Source of the DNA: GSA-30 sp036568765
GTDB taxonomy: Bacteria; Pseudomonadota; Gammaproteobacteria; Xanthomonadales; Rhodanobacteraceae
Assembly: GCF_036568765.1 (NCBI RefSeq)
Contig: NZ_DATCRY010000018.1
Span: 1-13,075, forward strand
DNA: 13,075 bases
Direction: 5' to 3'
The position numbers and the translations under genes are program-made. Positions 6,943 to 13,075 of the stretch are shown piece by piece; within the stretch, counting starts at the first letter, position 1; each line of letters begins with the position of its first letter. The notes under the pieces were generated by a model. That model was not told the origin of the DNA, searched no databases, and saw nothing but the letters and a program-made list of their open reading frames with translations.

Positions 6943-7263
6943 TCAGCGTCGCCGCCAGATCATCGCGCGCAGGATCGCACCTGCCACCAGCACGCCCACA
7001 CAGGCCCCATACCCATAAAGCGCCGGCAGCACCTGTTGCCAGATCGCGCCGCTCGATGGCCCGAACTGACCGACCTGCGGCACGCGCACGGTATCGAAGC
7101 CCAGCAACGCACACCCGACCGCGGCACTGGCGGCAAGCAACAAGACCAGTGCATCCAGGCTACGCCGCCCTGCCGTACGCGGCAGGCTCTTGGGATAAGC
7201 CCAATAGACCCAGCCAAGAATCAATAGCCAGGGTGCGAGCAATAAAATGGCGAGAAAACGCAT
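6943..7263 (-). CDS. Small integral membrane protein of unknown function
   Basis: This 106-residue protein is strongly hydrophobic, with three likely membrane helices: about residues 3-24, 36-56 and 78-100. The tail ends in IWRRR, which by the positive-inside rule suggests a cytoplasmic C-terminus. The first segment resembles a signal anchor and has no obvious cleavage site. I recognise no family or catalytic motif. On the minus strand AGGGGG lies about 6 bases before the ATG. The gene starts 35 bases after the trpS stop on the same strand, so it is probably the last gene of an arginase-trpS operon. Its function is not evident from sequence or context. Confidence 0.7.
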   Translation of the reverse strand: MRFLAILLLAPWLLILGWVYWAYPKSLPRTAGRRSLDALVLLLAASAAVGCALLGFDTVRVPQVGQFGPSSGAIWQQVLPALYGYGACVGVLVAGAILRAMIWRRR

Positions 7264-7298
7264 CGATTCCCCCTGAAACGTCGTGCCCGCCGGTCACG

Positions 7299-8663
7299 TC
7301 ACTCCTGCGCGGCGAGCTGATCCAAGGCTTCGCGCAAGCGCAACAGAGCCTCATCGCGTGCCGGTTCGTCGCCGTACTCGGGCGTGTCGCCAATATGCTC
7401 GCCATCGACTTCCAAAGCCATGCCAAGCTGACGCACCTGCCAGACGGCGCCGGCCGAGCCCAGGCTCTTCAAGCGCTTCTGCGTCACACCGGCCGACTTC
7501 GGGTCGGCAAACGAACGGGATAGCAACAGCTCTTCGCCATCGGCGGAGAACAGGCGGAAACGGAAGCTACCACTGTCGTCGCGGAAACTGACCAGACGCG
7601 GCAATTTGCCCTGCTTGCCCTCAGGTTTGTTTTTGTCGGCTGCCGGTGCCAACGCCGCGCCGGAACGCAGACCGATCGTGTCGCGCAGCCGCGCGATCAG
7701 GGGAGCGGCCACCGCGCGCGCCTTCCGCGCGCCTTCCTGCAGAATGTCCTCGATGACCTGCGGCTTGGCGATCAGCTCGTCATAGCGTTCGCGCATCGGT
7801 GCCACGTCGGCTTCGATACGCTCGTACATGACCTGCTTGGCTTCGCCCCAGCCGATGCCATCCTCAAGCGCCTTGCGAAACGCGGCGGTTTCCGGTTCGC
7901 TCGCAAATGCGCTGAAAATGGTCAACAGCGACGTGCTCCCCGGATCCTTCGGTTCGCCAGGCAATCGCGAATCGGTGACGATACGCATGATCGTCTCGCG
8001 CAGATGCTTGGCGCCGCCAGCGAACAGTGGAATGGTGTTGTCGTAGCTCTTGGACATCTTGCGGCCATCCAGGCCGGGAAGCGTGGCGACCTGTTCTTCG
8101 ATGGCCACCTCCGGCAACACGAAGAAATCGCCGCCGTAAATGTGATTGAAGCGCTGTGCGATATCGCGTGCCATTTCGATATGCTGAATCTGGTCGCGAC
8201 CGACCGGCACCTGGTTCGCGTTGAACGCAAGGATATCGGCGGCCATCAGCACCGGGTACATGTACAGACCCGCCGTCACACCCGCATCGGCGTCTTCGCC
8301 GGCCTCCACATTCTTGTCCACCGCCGCCTTGTAAGCATGCGCGCGATTGAGCAGACCCTTCGCTGTGACGCAAGTCAGGAACCAGGTCAGCTCGGGAATC
8401 TCGGGAATATCGGACTGGCGGTAGAACGTCACACGCGACGGATCGAGGCCGGCGGCCAGCCATGTCGCGGCGATTTCCAGGCGCGAGCGTTCGATCCTCT
8501 GCGGATCGTCGCTCTTGATCAGCGCGTGGTAGTCCGCCATGAAAAAGAACGCATCCACGTCGGCGCGGCGGCTGGCCGCGATAGCCGGCCTGATGGCGCC
8601 AACGTAGTTGCCCAGATGCGGGGTGCCGGTGGTGGTAATACCTGTAAGGACGCGAGTCTGCAT
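7299..8663 (-). CDS. trpS: Tryptophanyl-tRNA synthetase with C-terminal extension
   Basis: This cytoplasmic class I aminoacyl-tRNA synthetase charges tRNA-Trp with tryptophan using ATP. The HIGH-type signature is PHLGN at residues 15-19, in TGTPHLGNYVGA, and the KMSKS loop is at 202-206, in GLDGRKMSKSYDN. QVPVGRDQIQHIEMARDIA (151-169) is the conserved family segment. The catalytic core spans about 1-335, the usual bacterial length. A charged linker (about 340-355) then leads to roughly 100 extra residues with FRFRLFSADGEELLLSRSF near 367-385, resembling the DUF1508/YegP beta-hairpin fold; similar extensions are known to me in other gammaproteobacterial TrpS proteins. No clear Shine-Dalgarno precedes the ATG, which lies 15 bases after the arginase stop, so translation may depend on coupling. 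Confidence 0.95.
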   Translation of the reverse strand: MQTRVLTGITTTGTPHLGNYVGAIRPAIAASRRADVDAFFFMADYHALIKSDDPQRIERSRLEIAATWLAAGLDPSRVTFYRQSDIPEIPELTWFLTCVTAKGLLNRAHAYKAAVDKNVEAGEDADAGVTAGLYMYPVLMAADILAFNANQVPVGRDQIQHIEMARDIAQRFNHIYGGDFFVLPEVAIEEQVATLPGLDGRKMSKSYDNTIPLFAGGAKHLRETIMRIVTDSRLPGEPKDPGSTSLLTIFSAFASEPETAAFRKALEDGIGWGEAKQVMYERIEADVAPMRERYDELIAKPQVIEDILQEGARKARAVAAPLIARLRDTIGLRSGAALAPAADKNKPEGKQGKLPRLVSFRDDSGSFRFRLFSADGEELLLSRSFADPKSAGVTQKRLKSLGSAGAVWQVRQLGMALEVDGEHIGDTPEYGDEPARDEALLRLREALDQLAAQE

Positions 8664-8678
8664 GAGCGATGGGTGGCT

Positions 8679-9605
8679 TTACGAGTAATGGCGGATAAGC
8701 GTGGATTTGCCGAACAGCGATTCGACCAAGTCTACGGCCAATTTCGCCGTCTGGTTTCGCTTATCGAAAGCCGGGTTCAGTTCGACGATATCCAGCGAAC
8801 CCAGGCGTCCGGTATCGGCGATCATTTCCATGCACAACTGCGCTTCGCGGTAGTTCGGCCCACCGCGCACCGTGGTGCCCACACCCGGCGCGATCGAAGG
8901 ATCGAGAAAATCGACATCGAAGCTGACGTGCAGATGGGTATTCTCGTCGACATCGGCCAGTGCTTCTTCCATCGTACGCTTCATGCCGACTTCATCGATA
9001 TGACGCATATCGAAGATCCCGACGTTTGCCTCGCGCACCAACCGCTTTTCGCCCTCATCGACCGAGCGGATACCGATCTGGCGGAAGGTTTCGGGTGTGG
9101 TTGCCGGCACATGCCCGCTGAGTTCGATCAGCTCACGCGGCCCCGTGCCGCACAAGCAGGCTACAGGCATGCCGTGGATATTGCCCGAGGGGGTAACCTC
9201 GGCGGTGTTGAAATCGGCATGCGCATCGAGCCAGAGCACGCGCAGGCGTTTGCCCTGCGCCCGGCAGTGGCGTGCCACGGCGCTGATGGAACCGATCGCC
9301 AGGCAATGATCGCCACCGAGTACGATCGGCAGACGGTGCTCGCCCAAGGCGGCCGATACAGCCTCGAATACCGCCCGGTTCCAGGCGACGACCTCCGGCA
9401 AGTGGCGGTAGCCACCGATCGGCGGCTGCCAGGGATTGAGCGGCCCTTGCAGATTGCCGCGATCGATCACATCCAGTCCGCGCCGGCCGAGCTTCTCAGC
9501 CAGGTTGGCTACGCGCAGGGCCTCCGGGCCCATCGACGCGCCACGATGACCTGCACCGATATCGGTCGGTGCGCCAATCAACGAAATTGCCTGATGCTTA
9601 CCCAT
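8679..9605 (-). CDS. rocF: Arginase
   Basis: This 308-residue ureohydrolase has the usual arginase length. It hydrolyses L-arginine to L-ornithine and urea with a binuclear manganese centre. All metal ligands are visible: His100 in GGDHCLAIG; Asp127, His129 and Asp131 in LDAHADFN; Asp230 and Asp232 in SFDVDFLDPSIAPGVG. TPSGNIHGMP (138-147) is the substrate-loop segment, and the run GVGTTVRGGPNYREAQL favours arginase over agmatinase. GAGGAA lies close upstream of the ATG, so the start is well supported. It is the first gene of a tight minus-strand cluster with trpS (15-base gap) and the small membrane protein. The patatin gene lies 83 bases upstream on the same strand, with no terminator recognised between them. 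Confidence 0.95.
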   Translation of the reverse strand: MGKHQAISLIGAPTDIGAGHRGASMGPEALRVANLAEKLGRRGLDVIDRGNLQGPLNPWQPPIGGYRHLPEVVAWNRAVFEAVSAALGEHRLPIVLGGDHCLAIGSISAVARHCRAQGKRLRVLWLDAHADFNTAEVTPSGNIHGMPVACLCGTGPRELIELSGHVPATTPETFRQIGIRSVDEGEKRLVREANVGIFDMRHIDEVGMKRTMEEALADVDENTHLHVSFDVDFLDPSIAPGVGTTVRGGPNYREAQLCMEMIADTGRLGSLDIVELNPAFDKRNQTAKLAVDLVESLFGKSTLIRHYS

Positions 9606-9688
9606 GCTTCCTCAATACGTCACGCTAGGCGACCGGGATGACCCTCCCAAGTTTACAGGAAGCCCGTTATACCTTTGAAATTGGGGAG

Positions 9689-10657
9689 TTAGAGGCCGAA
9701 CCTGTCAATCCAGGCTACTTTTCCGCCACGTTGGCCCAGCAGTTCGCCTTCCGTCCGCCACCAGGCATCCGCGGCGGCCCAGCCCTGCTCATGCAACTGG
9801 CGCAGACGATGTTGACGCGTATCCTGCGTACCTAACGCGTCGGCTGGCGCCACGACGTGCAGCTCCAGTCGCTTCAGGTGCTTTTCTTCCGACGAGAGCC
9901 AGAGCCTCGAATCGATCCGGTGCCAGGCGCTCGCCAGATCGCGCAGCTCACGCCAGAACGCCGCACCGAACGCCTGCTGCACGGAGATGTCGATCATATC
10001 GCGCGGTCGTTGCGGCGCTGCCGATAGGCGCAGCGGTTGCACCAGCACGCACAAAATGTCGTCGCCGGGCAAACCGAGCAGCGGCTCCAGCGTCGGGTTA
10101 CCGGCGAAACCACCGTCCCAATATCCCTCGCCATCGATCTCGATCAACGGATGCCAGGGCGGCAGGCAGGCCGAGGCAAGCAAGGCATCGTGAGTGAGCC
10201 GATCGCCGTGGAATACCGTCAACGCGGCATCGCGCACACGTGTTGCCGCCACATACAACGCGATCGGTGAGCGGCGCAGCGACTCGATATCGAAAGTACC
10301 CTCCACGATCGGACGCAGTGCGTTGAAAGCCTGCGGCGATGCGCCGGGTGTCAGCCACGATGCATCGTGCAGCGCTTGCATGCCGGCGGCGAACCACTGA
10401 TGCATGGCGCTCTGACGCGACACCGCATCCCAGAACTGCGCGAGCAAATCACGTGCGCCAGCGGCACCACCGCGCATCCAACCCTGTGCTAGGGCCGCGC
10501 CATTCATCGCACCGCTGCTGGTGCCGGATACTGCACTGACCGCAATGCCGGGGATCGTCAGCAGGCGATCGAGTACGCCCCATGTGAACGCACCGTGTGC
10601 GCCGCCGCCTTGCAGCGCCAGCTTGAGTGACATGCCCGTGGGAAATGCCTGCACCAT
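9689..10657 (-). CDS. Patatin-like phospholipase family protein
   Basis: This 322-residue serine acyl-hydrolase has a Ser-Asp dyad. The oxyanion loop is GGGAHG at 17-22, the nucleophile elbow is GTSSG at 45-49 (Ser47), and the catalytic Asp181 lies in YWDGGFAGNP. All essential patatin motifs are intact. No signal peptide is visible, so the product is probably cytoplasmic or membrane-associated. Likely substrates are phospholipid or lipid acyl esters, but specificity is unknown. The start at 10657 is preferred because AGGAAAG lies 8 bases upstream on the minus strand; an internal ATG at 10633 has no such site. The gene is divergent from the exported nuclease and upstream of arginase. Homologues of similar size are common as single genes in Proteobacteria. 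Confidence 0.9.
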   Translation of the reverse strand: MVQAFPTGMSLKLALQGGGAHGAFTWGVLDRLLTIPGIAVSAVSGTSSGAMNGAALAQGWMRGGAAGARDLLAQFWDAVSRQSAMHQWFAAGMQALHDASWLTPGASPQAFNALRPIVEGTFDIESLRRSPIALYVAATRVRDAALTVFHGDRLTHDALLASACLPPWHPLIEIDGEGYWDGGFAGNPTLEPLLGLPGDDILCVLVQPLRLSAAPQRPRDMIDISVQQAFGAAFWRELRDLASAWHRIDSRLWLSSEEKHLKRLELHVVAPADALGTQDTRQHRLRQLHEQGWAAADAWWRTEGELLGQRGGKVAWIDRFGL

Positions 10658-10834
10658 GAGACGATCTTTCCTGTAGCGATAACGGCCGTCAATTCGCCAG
10701 GCTTGCGCCGGACTGTCGTAATTTCATGCATCGCGACCGCGTCCGCAAATTCGAACATTTCTTGTCGGAATTCACGTCATTGCAATGGCGACTCCGTAAC
10801 GTCCTGGTTTCCTTTCAACCAGCTGGGGAACAAC
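10658..10834. other. Divergent intergenic region, patatin / nuclease
   Basis: These 177 bases separate divergent genes and must hold promoters for both, but I cannot assign convincing -35/-10 pairs. The one clear element is the perfect 10-bp palindrome CATTGCAATG at 10778-10787, 47 bases before the nuclease start, which could be an operator. The region is visibly less GC-rich than the flanking genes. Confidence 0.4.
10825..10829 (+). promoter_or_regulatory. Ribosome binding site deciding the nuclease start
   Basis: GGGGA at 10825-10829 lies 5 bases upstream of the ATG at 10835. The open frame extends upstream to 10703, but that part has no ribosome site and would bury the signal peptide, so 10835 is taken as the start. 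A second ATG at 10841 is less well spaced. Confidence 0.7.
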
Positions 10835-11584
10835 ATGCATATGCGTCAGTGGCTGTTTGCGGTCAGCTTTCTCGTGTCCGGCGCCTGCTTTGCAGGTACT
10901 GCTTGTCCGAACTTTTTCGTCAGCGGCAGCAATCCGAGCATCGATGCGTCACTGACGCCGCGCACCACCGAGGTATGCCACACCGAATATGTGTTACTGG
11001 CGTCGGGCGTCACCAAGGACCCGGTGTATTCCGCCCAGCACCTGACCGCGGCACAAGTGGCCGGCGCCGACTCGATCAGTCGCACCGGTTCGTTCCATCA
11101 GGAAACCGGCATCCCCACCGCCGACCGCTCGCAGGATTCGGACTACACCAATAGCGGTTACGACCGTGGTCACATGACACCCGCCGGTGACGAATCGACC
11201 ATCGATTCGGAGAAGGAATCGTTCTCCATGGCCAACGTCGTGCCGCAGGATCACAAGCTCAACACCGGCGAGTGGGCGAAGATCGAAGCGCAGGTGCGCA
11301 ATCTTGCCACCCAGCTGGGCGAAGTCTATGTCGTGACTGGCCCCGCTTTCGATCCGGACAACATTCCGACCATCGGCAAGGACAAGGTCGCCGTGCCGGA
11401 ATACACCTGGAAGGCCGTCTACGAGCCGGGCAAGGGCGCGGCCGCTTATCTGTGCGTCAACGATGACTCGATTACCTGCGACGTAGTCTCGCTCAACGAC
11501 ATCAAGACCCTGGCCGGCGTGGATCCGTTCCCGGCTCTCAGCAGCTCGATGCACAGCAACCCGATCGGCTTGCCGCTGCCCTGA
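10835..11584 (+). CDS. Exported DNA/RNA non-specific endonuclease (NUC family)
   Basis: The product is 249 residues from the 10835 start. It begins with a signal peptide (MHMRQWLFAVSFLVSGACFA, cleavage near residue 20), so the enzyme acts in the periplasm or outside the cell. It belongs to the beta-beta-alpha-metal nucleases related to Serratia nuclease, which cut single- and double-stranded DNA and RNA. The signature SGYDRGHM gives catalytic His113. Asn143 and Glu151 in KLNTGEWAKIE lie 30 and 38 residues beyond it, the same spacing as His89, Asn119 and Glu127 in the Serratia enzyme. The mature part has four Cys (24, 48, 207, 215), compatible with two disulfides. A strong terminator follows. 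A role in nutrient or phosphate scavenging, or in clearing extracellular DNA, is inference. Confidence 0.93.
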   Translation: MHMRQWLFAVSFLVSGACFAGTACPNFFVSGSNPSIDASLTPRTTEVCHTEYVLLASGVTKDPVYSAQHLTAAQVAGADSISRTGSFHQETGIPTADRSQDSDYTNSGYDRGHMTPAGDESTIDSEKESFSMANVVPQDHKLNTGEWAKIEAQVRNLATQLGEVYVVTGPAFDPDNIPTIGKDKVAVPEYTWKAVYEPGKGAAAYLCVNDDSITCDVVSLNDIKTLAGVDPFPALSSSMHSNPIGLPLP

Positions 11585-11602
11585 AGCGGCAGTCGTGCGA
11601 TG

Positions 11603-11632
11603 AAAAAAGCCCGCGAATTAGCGGGCTTTTTT
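11603..11632 (+). terminator. Intrinsic terminator of the nuclease gene
   Basis: A perfect 12-bp stem, AAAAAAGCCCGC against GCGGGCTTTTTT, closes a GAATTA loop 18 bases after the stop codon. The T6 run forms the tail on the plus strand, and the mirrored A-run would give T6 on the minus strand too. Confidence 0.95.
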
Positions 11633-11646
11633 GTGATCGAAGAGCT

Positions 11647-11757
11647 GCCCCTCACCCCGGCTCTCTCCCAGCCAACGCAAGTGCAAAATATTGATGTTCG
11701 CCTCAGCCAGGCTCCCTCTCCCCTGGCTCGCCGGGGGAGAGGGTCGGGGTAAGGGGC
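11647..11757. repeat. Intergenic repeat element, copy B (inverted ends with conserved core)
   Basis: This is the second copy of the element at 6797-6933, in the same orientation. Its ends, GCCCCTCACCCC and GGGGTAAGGGGC, are near-inverted, with CTCTCTCC and GGGGGAGAGG arms inside. The core at 11675-11720 aligns with copy A at 37 of 46 bases by hand. It begins 14 bases after the nuclease terminator. Copy B is shorter than A (111 against 137 bases), mainly between the left arm and the core and in the right arm. The following stretch to the GNAT gene (11758-11882) shows nothing I can name except its ribosome site. Confidence 0.75.
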
Positions 11758-11882
11758 AACCTCGCACATATAAGCCACACAACGCTTTTCGCGATTTCCT
11801 GAGGTGACCATCGGCACCGGCGACACAAGCAACACCGGCCTAACATGTCCGCTTCGGGCAAACAGCCGGAGGCTTCGACCGC

Positions 11883-12404
11883 ATGACTGCCATTCGCTAC
11901 TTCACACCAACCGCAGCCGATGCCATCTCGCTGCGCGCCATGGCGCGCGAAGCTTTCGCCGATACCTTTGCGCACCTCTACGACGAAGCACCATTCGCGC
12001 ATTTCCTCGATCGGTCGTATGGACCGGGCGGTTCCATGGAGTGCGATCTCGATAACCCTGCTGTCCGCTGGCTCATTGCCGCAACCGACGAAAAGACGAT
12101 CGGATACGCCAAACTCTCACCGCTACGTGCGCCGGCACCCGAGCCACAACCCGGTGCCCTGGAACTGCAGCAGATCTACATCCTGCGTGCGTGGCACGGG
12201 CAAGGTATCGCCGATCGGCTGATGACGTGGGCACTGAACGACGCGCGCGAACAAGGCGCCCCGGAAATCTACTTGACCGTCTTCGATCATAACCAGCGAG
12301 CCAAGCGCTTCTACTCGCGTTACGGCTTTGCCGAAGTGGGCCGCTGCACGTTCACCCTGGGCGATCGCATCGACGATGACCGGGTGTGGCGAAAGAGCTT
12401 GTAG
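11883..12404 (+). CDS. GNAT-family N-acetyltransferase
   Basis: This 173-residue protein is a single GNAT domain that transfers an acetyl group from acetyl-CoA to an amine substrate. The acetyl-CoA-binding motif A runs from about 93 to 115 (LELQQIYILRAWHGQGIADR). Its pyrophosphate loop reads H-G-Q-G-I-A, with His105 at the position that is usually Gln or Arg. Motif B follows in FDHNQRAKRFYSRYGF (134-149), with the common Asn and Tyr. The substrate is unknown; small-molecule, protein N-terminal and drug acetylation are all possible. GGAGG lies 10 bases before the ATG, and a terminator follows closely, so the gene looks monocistronic. Confidence 0.9.
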   Translation: MTAIRYFTPTAADAISLRAMAREAFADTFAHLYDEAPFAHFLDRSYGPGGSMECDLDNPAVRWLIAATDEKTIGYAKLSPLRAPAPEPQPGALELQQIYILRAWHGQGIADRLMTWALNDAREQGAPEIYLTVFDHNQRAKRFYSRYGFAEVGRCTFTLGDRIDDDRVWRKSL

Positions 12405-12413
12405 CCCACAAAA

Positions 12414-12445
12414 AAAGCCCGCGTTTTCGCGGGCTTTCTCTTTTT
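12414..12445. terminator. Bidirectional terminator between GNAT gene and tRNA-Thr
   Basis: The 10-bp stem AAAGCCCGCG / CGCGGGCTTT encloses a TTTT loop. On the plus strand it is followed by CTCTTTTT, ending the GNAT transcript. On the minus strand, A-residues at 12410-12416 read as an unbroken T-run after the stem, which suits termination of the tRNA transcript whose 3' end lies only 10 bases from the stem. Confidence 0.9.
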
Positions 12446-12446
12446 C

Positions 12447-12522
12447 TGGTGCCGACAGTCTGACTCGAACAGACGACCTACCGCTTACAAGGCGGTTGCT
12501 CTACCAACTGAGCTATGCCGGC
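12447..12522 (-). tRNA. tRNA-Thr (anticodon TGT)
   Basis: The minus strand folds into a full 76-nt cloverleaf. The acceptor stem is GCCGGCA with TGTCGGC (one G-U pair), the D stem GCTC/GAGC, the anticodon stem ACCGC/GCGGT around loop CTTGTAA, and the T stem GTCTG/CAGAC around TTCGAGT. The anticodon TGT (plus-strand 12487-12489) reads the threonine codon ACA and, by wobble, others of the ACN box. Discriminator A73 and an encoded CCA are present. It lies 46 bases downstream of the SPOR-domain gene on the same strand and upstream of a terminator with a good T-run in this direction. I see no convincing promoter of its own. Confidence 0.97.
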
Positions 12523-12568
12523 ATGGGCTGGGTAGTTTACTAGGTTCTGGCAAAGATCAGAAACCGGA

Positions 12569-13075
12569 TCAAAAACAGCCGGTACTGTGCGAGCCCAGGC
12601 CCTGGACACGCACGCGGCTGCGCCAGTCGAAGTGCGCGTTATCCGCCACCGCCAGATCCAGCCAGTATTCGGGCACGGTCTCCGTACGCTCGCTCATCTG
12701 GGCGGGGAAGCCCGCCGCGACAATCTCATCGCGACGCTTGCGCGCATTGGCCGGATCCTTGAATAGCCCCAGGGAAACCGTATTGGGCTGATCCCCCGCA
12801 CCGACCACGAAATAATCCTTGATATTGGCTGCGCTCAATCGACGTGCCTGTGCCAGCGCCTGATCCCGGCTGGAGCTCGCCGGCAGATAGACCCACCAGC
12901 CGCGCGATTGCGTCGTCTGCTCCTGGCGCGAGCGCATACGCACGGCCTGCGTGCTCAAGGCGGTTCGTGCATTGCGCATATCCAGCGGCGTGGCGAATGG
13001 ACCGATGGCGATGCAGGTATAGACGTGCGAGTTGGCATTGGGGCGCACGGCGGGCGCGCTCTCGGCAACGGCAGG
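12569..13075 (-). CDS. SPOR-domain-containing protein, C-terminal part
   Basis: The frame is open to the right edge, so the N-terminus lies outside the window; the apparent GTG start at 13048 is probably an internal valine. About 168 residues are visible. From Trp-Trp-Val-Tyr-Leu-Pro onward there is a SPOR-like repeat: WWVYLPASSSRDQALAQARR, then DYFVVGAGDQPNTVSLGLF, then KDPANARKRRDEIVAAGFPA, the usual beta-alpha-beta pattern. SPOR domains bind septal peptidoglycan with stripped stem peptides. The upstream piece CIAIGPFATPLDMRNARTAL looks like the end of a related unit. Proteins of this kind in Xanthomonadales usually have a membrane or lipid anchor at the missing N-terminus, which is inference here. 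tRNA-Thr follows by 46 bases with no terminator seen between. Confidence 0.8.
   Translation of the reverse strand, partial: PAVAESAPAVRPNANSHVYTCIAIGPFATPLDMRNARTALSTQAVRMRSRQEQTTQSRGWWVYLPASSSRDQALAQARRLSAANIKDYFVVGAGDQPNTVSLGLFKDPANARKRRDEIVAAGFPAQMSERTETVPEYWLDLAVADNAHFDWRSRVRVQGLGSHSTGCF

Noticed and set aside
8679..9605. Agmatinase or formimidoylglutamase in place of arginase
   Set aside because: The segment from SFDVDFLDPSIAPGVG through VRGGPNYREA follows the arginase pattern, and length and start match bacterial arginases.
8004..9641. A 545-codon open frame on the plus strand
   Set aside because: It lies antisense to trpS and arginase, both complete with all motifs. Its translation has no recognisable domain and skewed composition; long antisense frames are common in GC-rich DNA.
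9606..9688. Possible terminator or promoter between the patatin and arginase genes
   Set aside because: An imperfect inverted repeat with a large loop and a short GGG-TCAT-CCC hairpin are present, but there is no T-run. Candidate boxes (TTGGGA with a 17-base spacer to TAGCGT on the minus strand) are too weak to call.
10703..10834. An upstream ATG extending the nuclease by 44 residues
   Set aside because: It has no ribosome site and places charged residues ahead of a normal signal peptide; the 10835 start has GGGGA at good spacing.
12447..12522. tRNA-Thr 3' end as an integration site for a mobile element
   Set aside because: No integrase gene and no duplicate of the tRNA 3' end is visible in the window; the neighbours are ordinary chromosomal genes.

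Overview
This 13 kb window is GC-rich, tightly packed bacterial chromosome. Gene families, coding style and dispersed intergenic hairpin repeats fit a gammaproteobacterium of the Xanthomonadales, most likely Rhodanobacteraceae (Dyella, Luteibacter or Rhodanobacter type). That placement is inference from protein character; no marker gene such as rRNA is present. Most of the window is ordinary metabolic and housekeeping sequence. I see no CRISPR array, transposase, integrase, phage gene or recognisable defence system, and nothing that I would call a new multi-gene system.

Layout. (1) 1-2959, plus strand: the end of a thiamine-diphosphate 2-oxo acid dehydrogenase operon of the alpha2beta2 type, with the E1 alpha C-terminus, complete E1 beta, a 158-base spacer with two stable hairpins, and an E2 acyltransferase with one lipoyl domain. 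No E3 gene follows. (2) A shared hairpin terminator separates this operon from a convergent minus-strand gene (3016-5262) for a large exported protein resembling the GH101/GH129/DUF5696 glycoside hydrolase group. (3) 5456-6794, plus strand: a small VOC/glyoxalase-like protein followed closely by a ketopantoate-reductase family enzyme. (4) 6943-9605, minus strand: an apparent operon of arginase, tryptophanyl-tRNA synthetase with a C-terminal extension, and a small three-helix membrane protein. (5) 9689-10657, minus strand: a patatin-like lipase, divergent from (6) 10835-11584, plus strand: an exported DNA/RNA non-specific endonuclease with its own strong terminator. (7) 11883-12404, plus strand: a GNAT acetyltransferase. 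(8) A terminator usable from both strands, then tRNA-Thr(TGT) and the 3' part of a SPOR-domain gene, both minus strand and running off the right edge.

Points most worth a second look: the E2 active-site motif reads H-x3-T-G instead of H-x3-D-G; two related intergenic repeat elements (6797-6933 and 11647-11757) share a conserved core between inverted ends; the exported hydrolase-like protein has no assigned substrate; TrpS carries an appended domain of about 100 residues; and the ketopantoate-reductase homologue lacks two active-site asparagines known from E. coli PanE.
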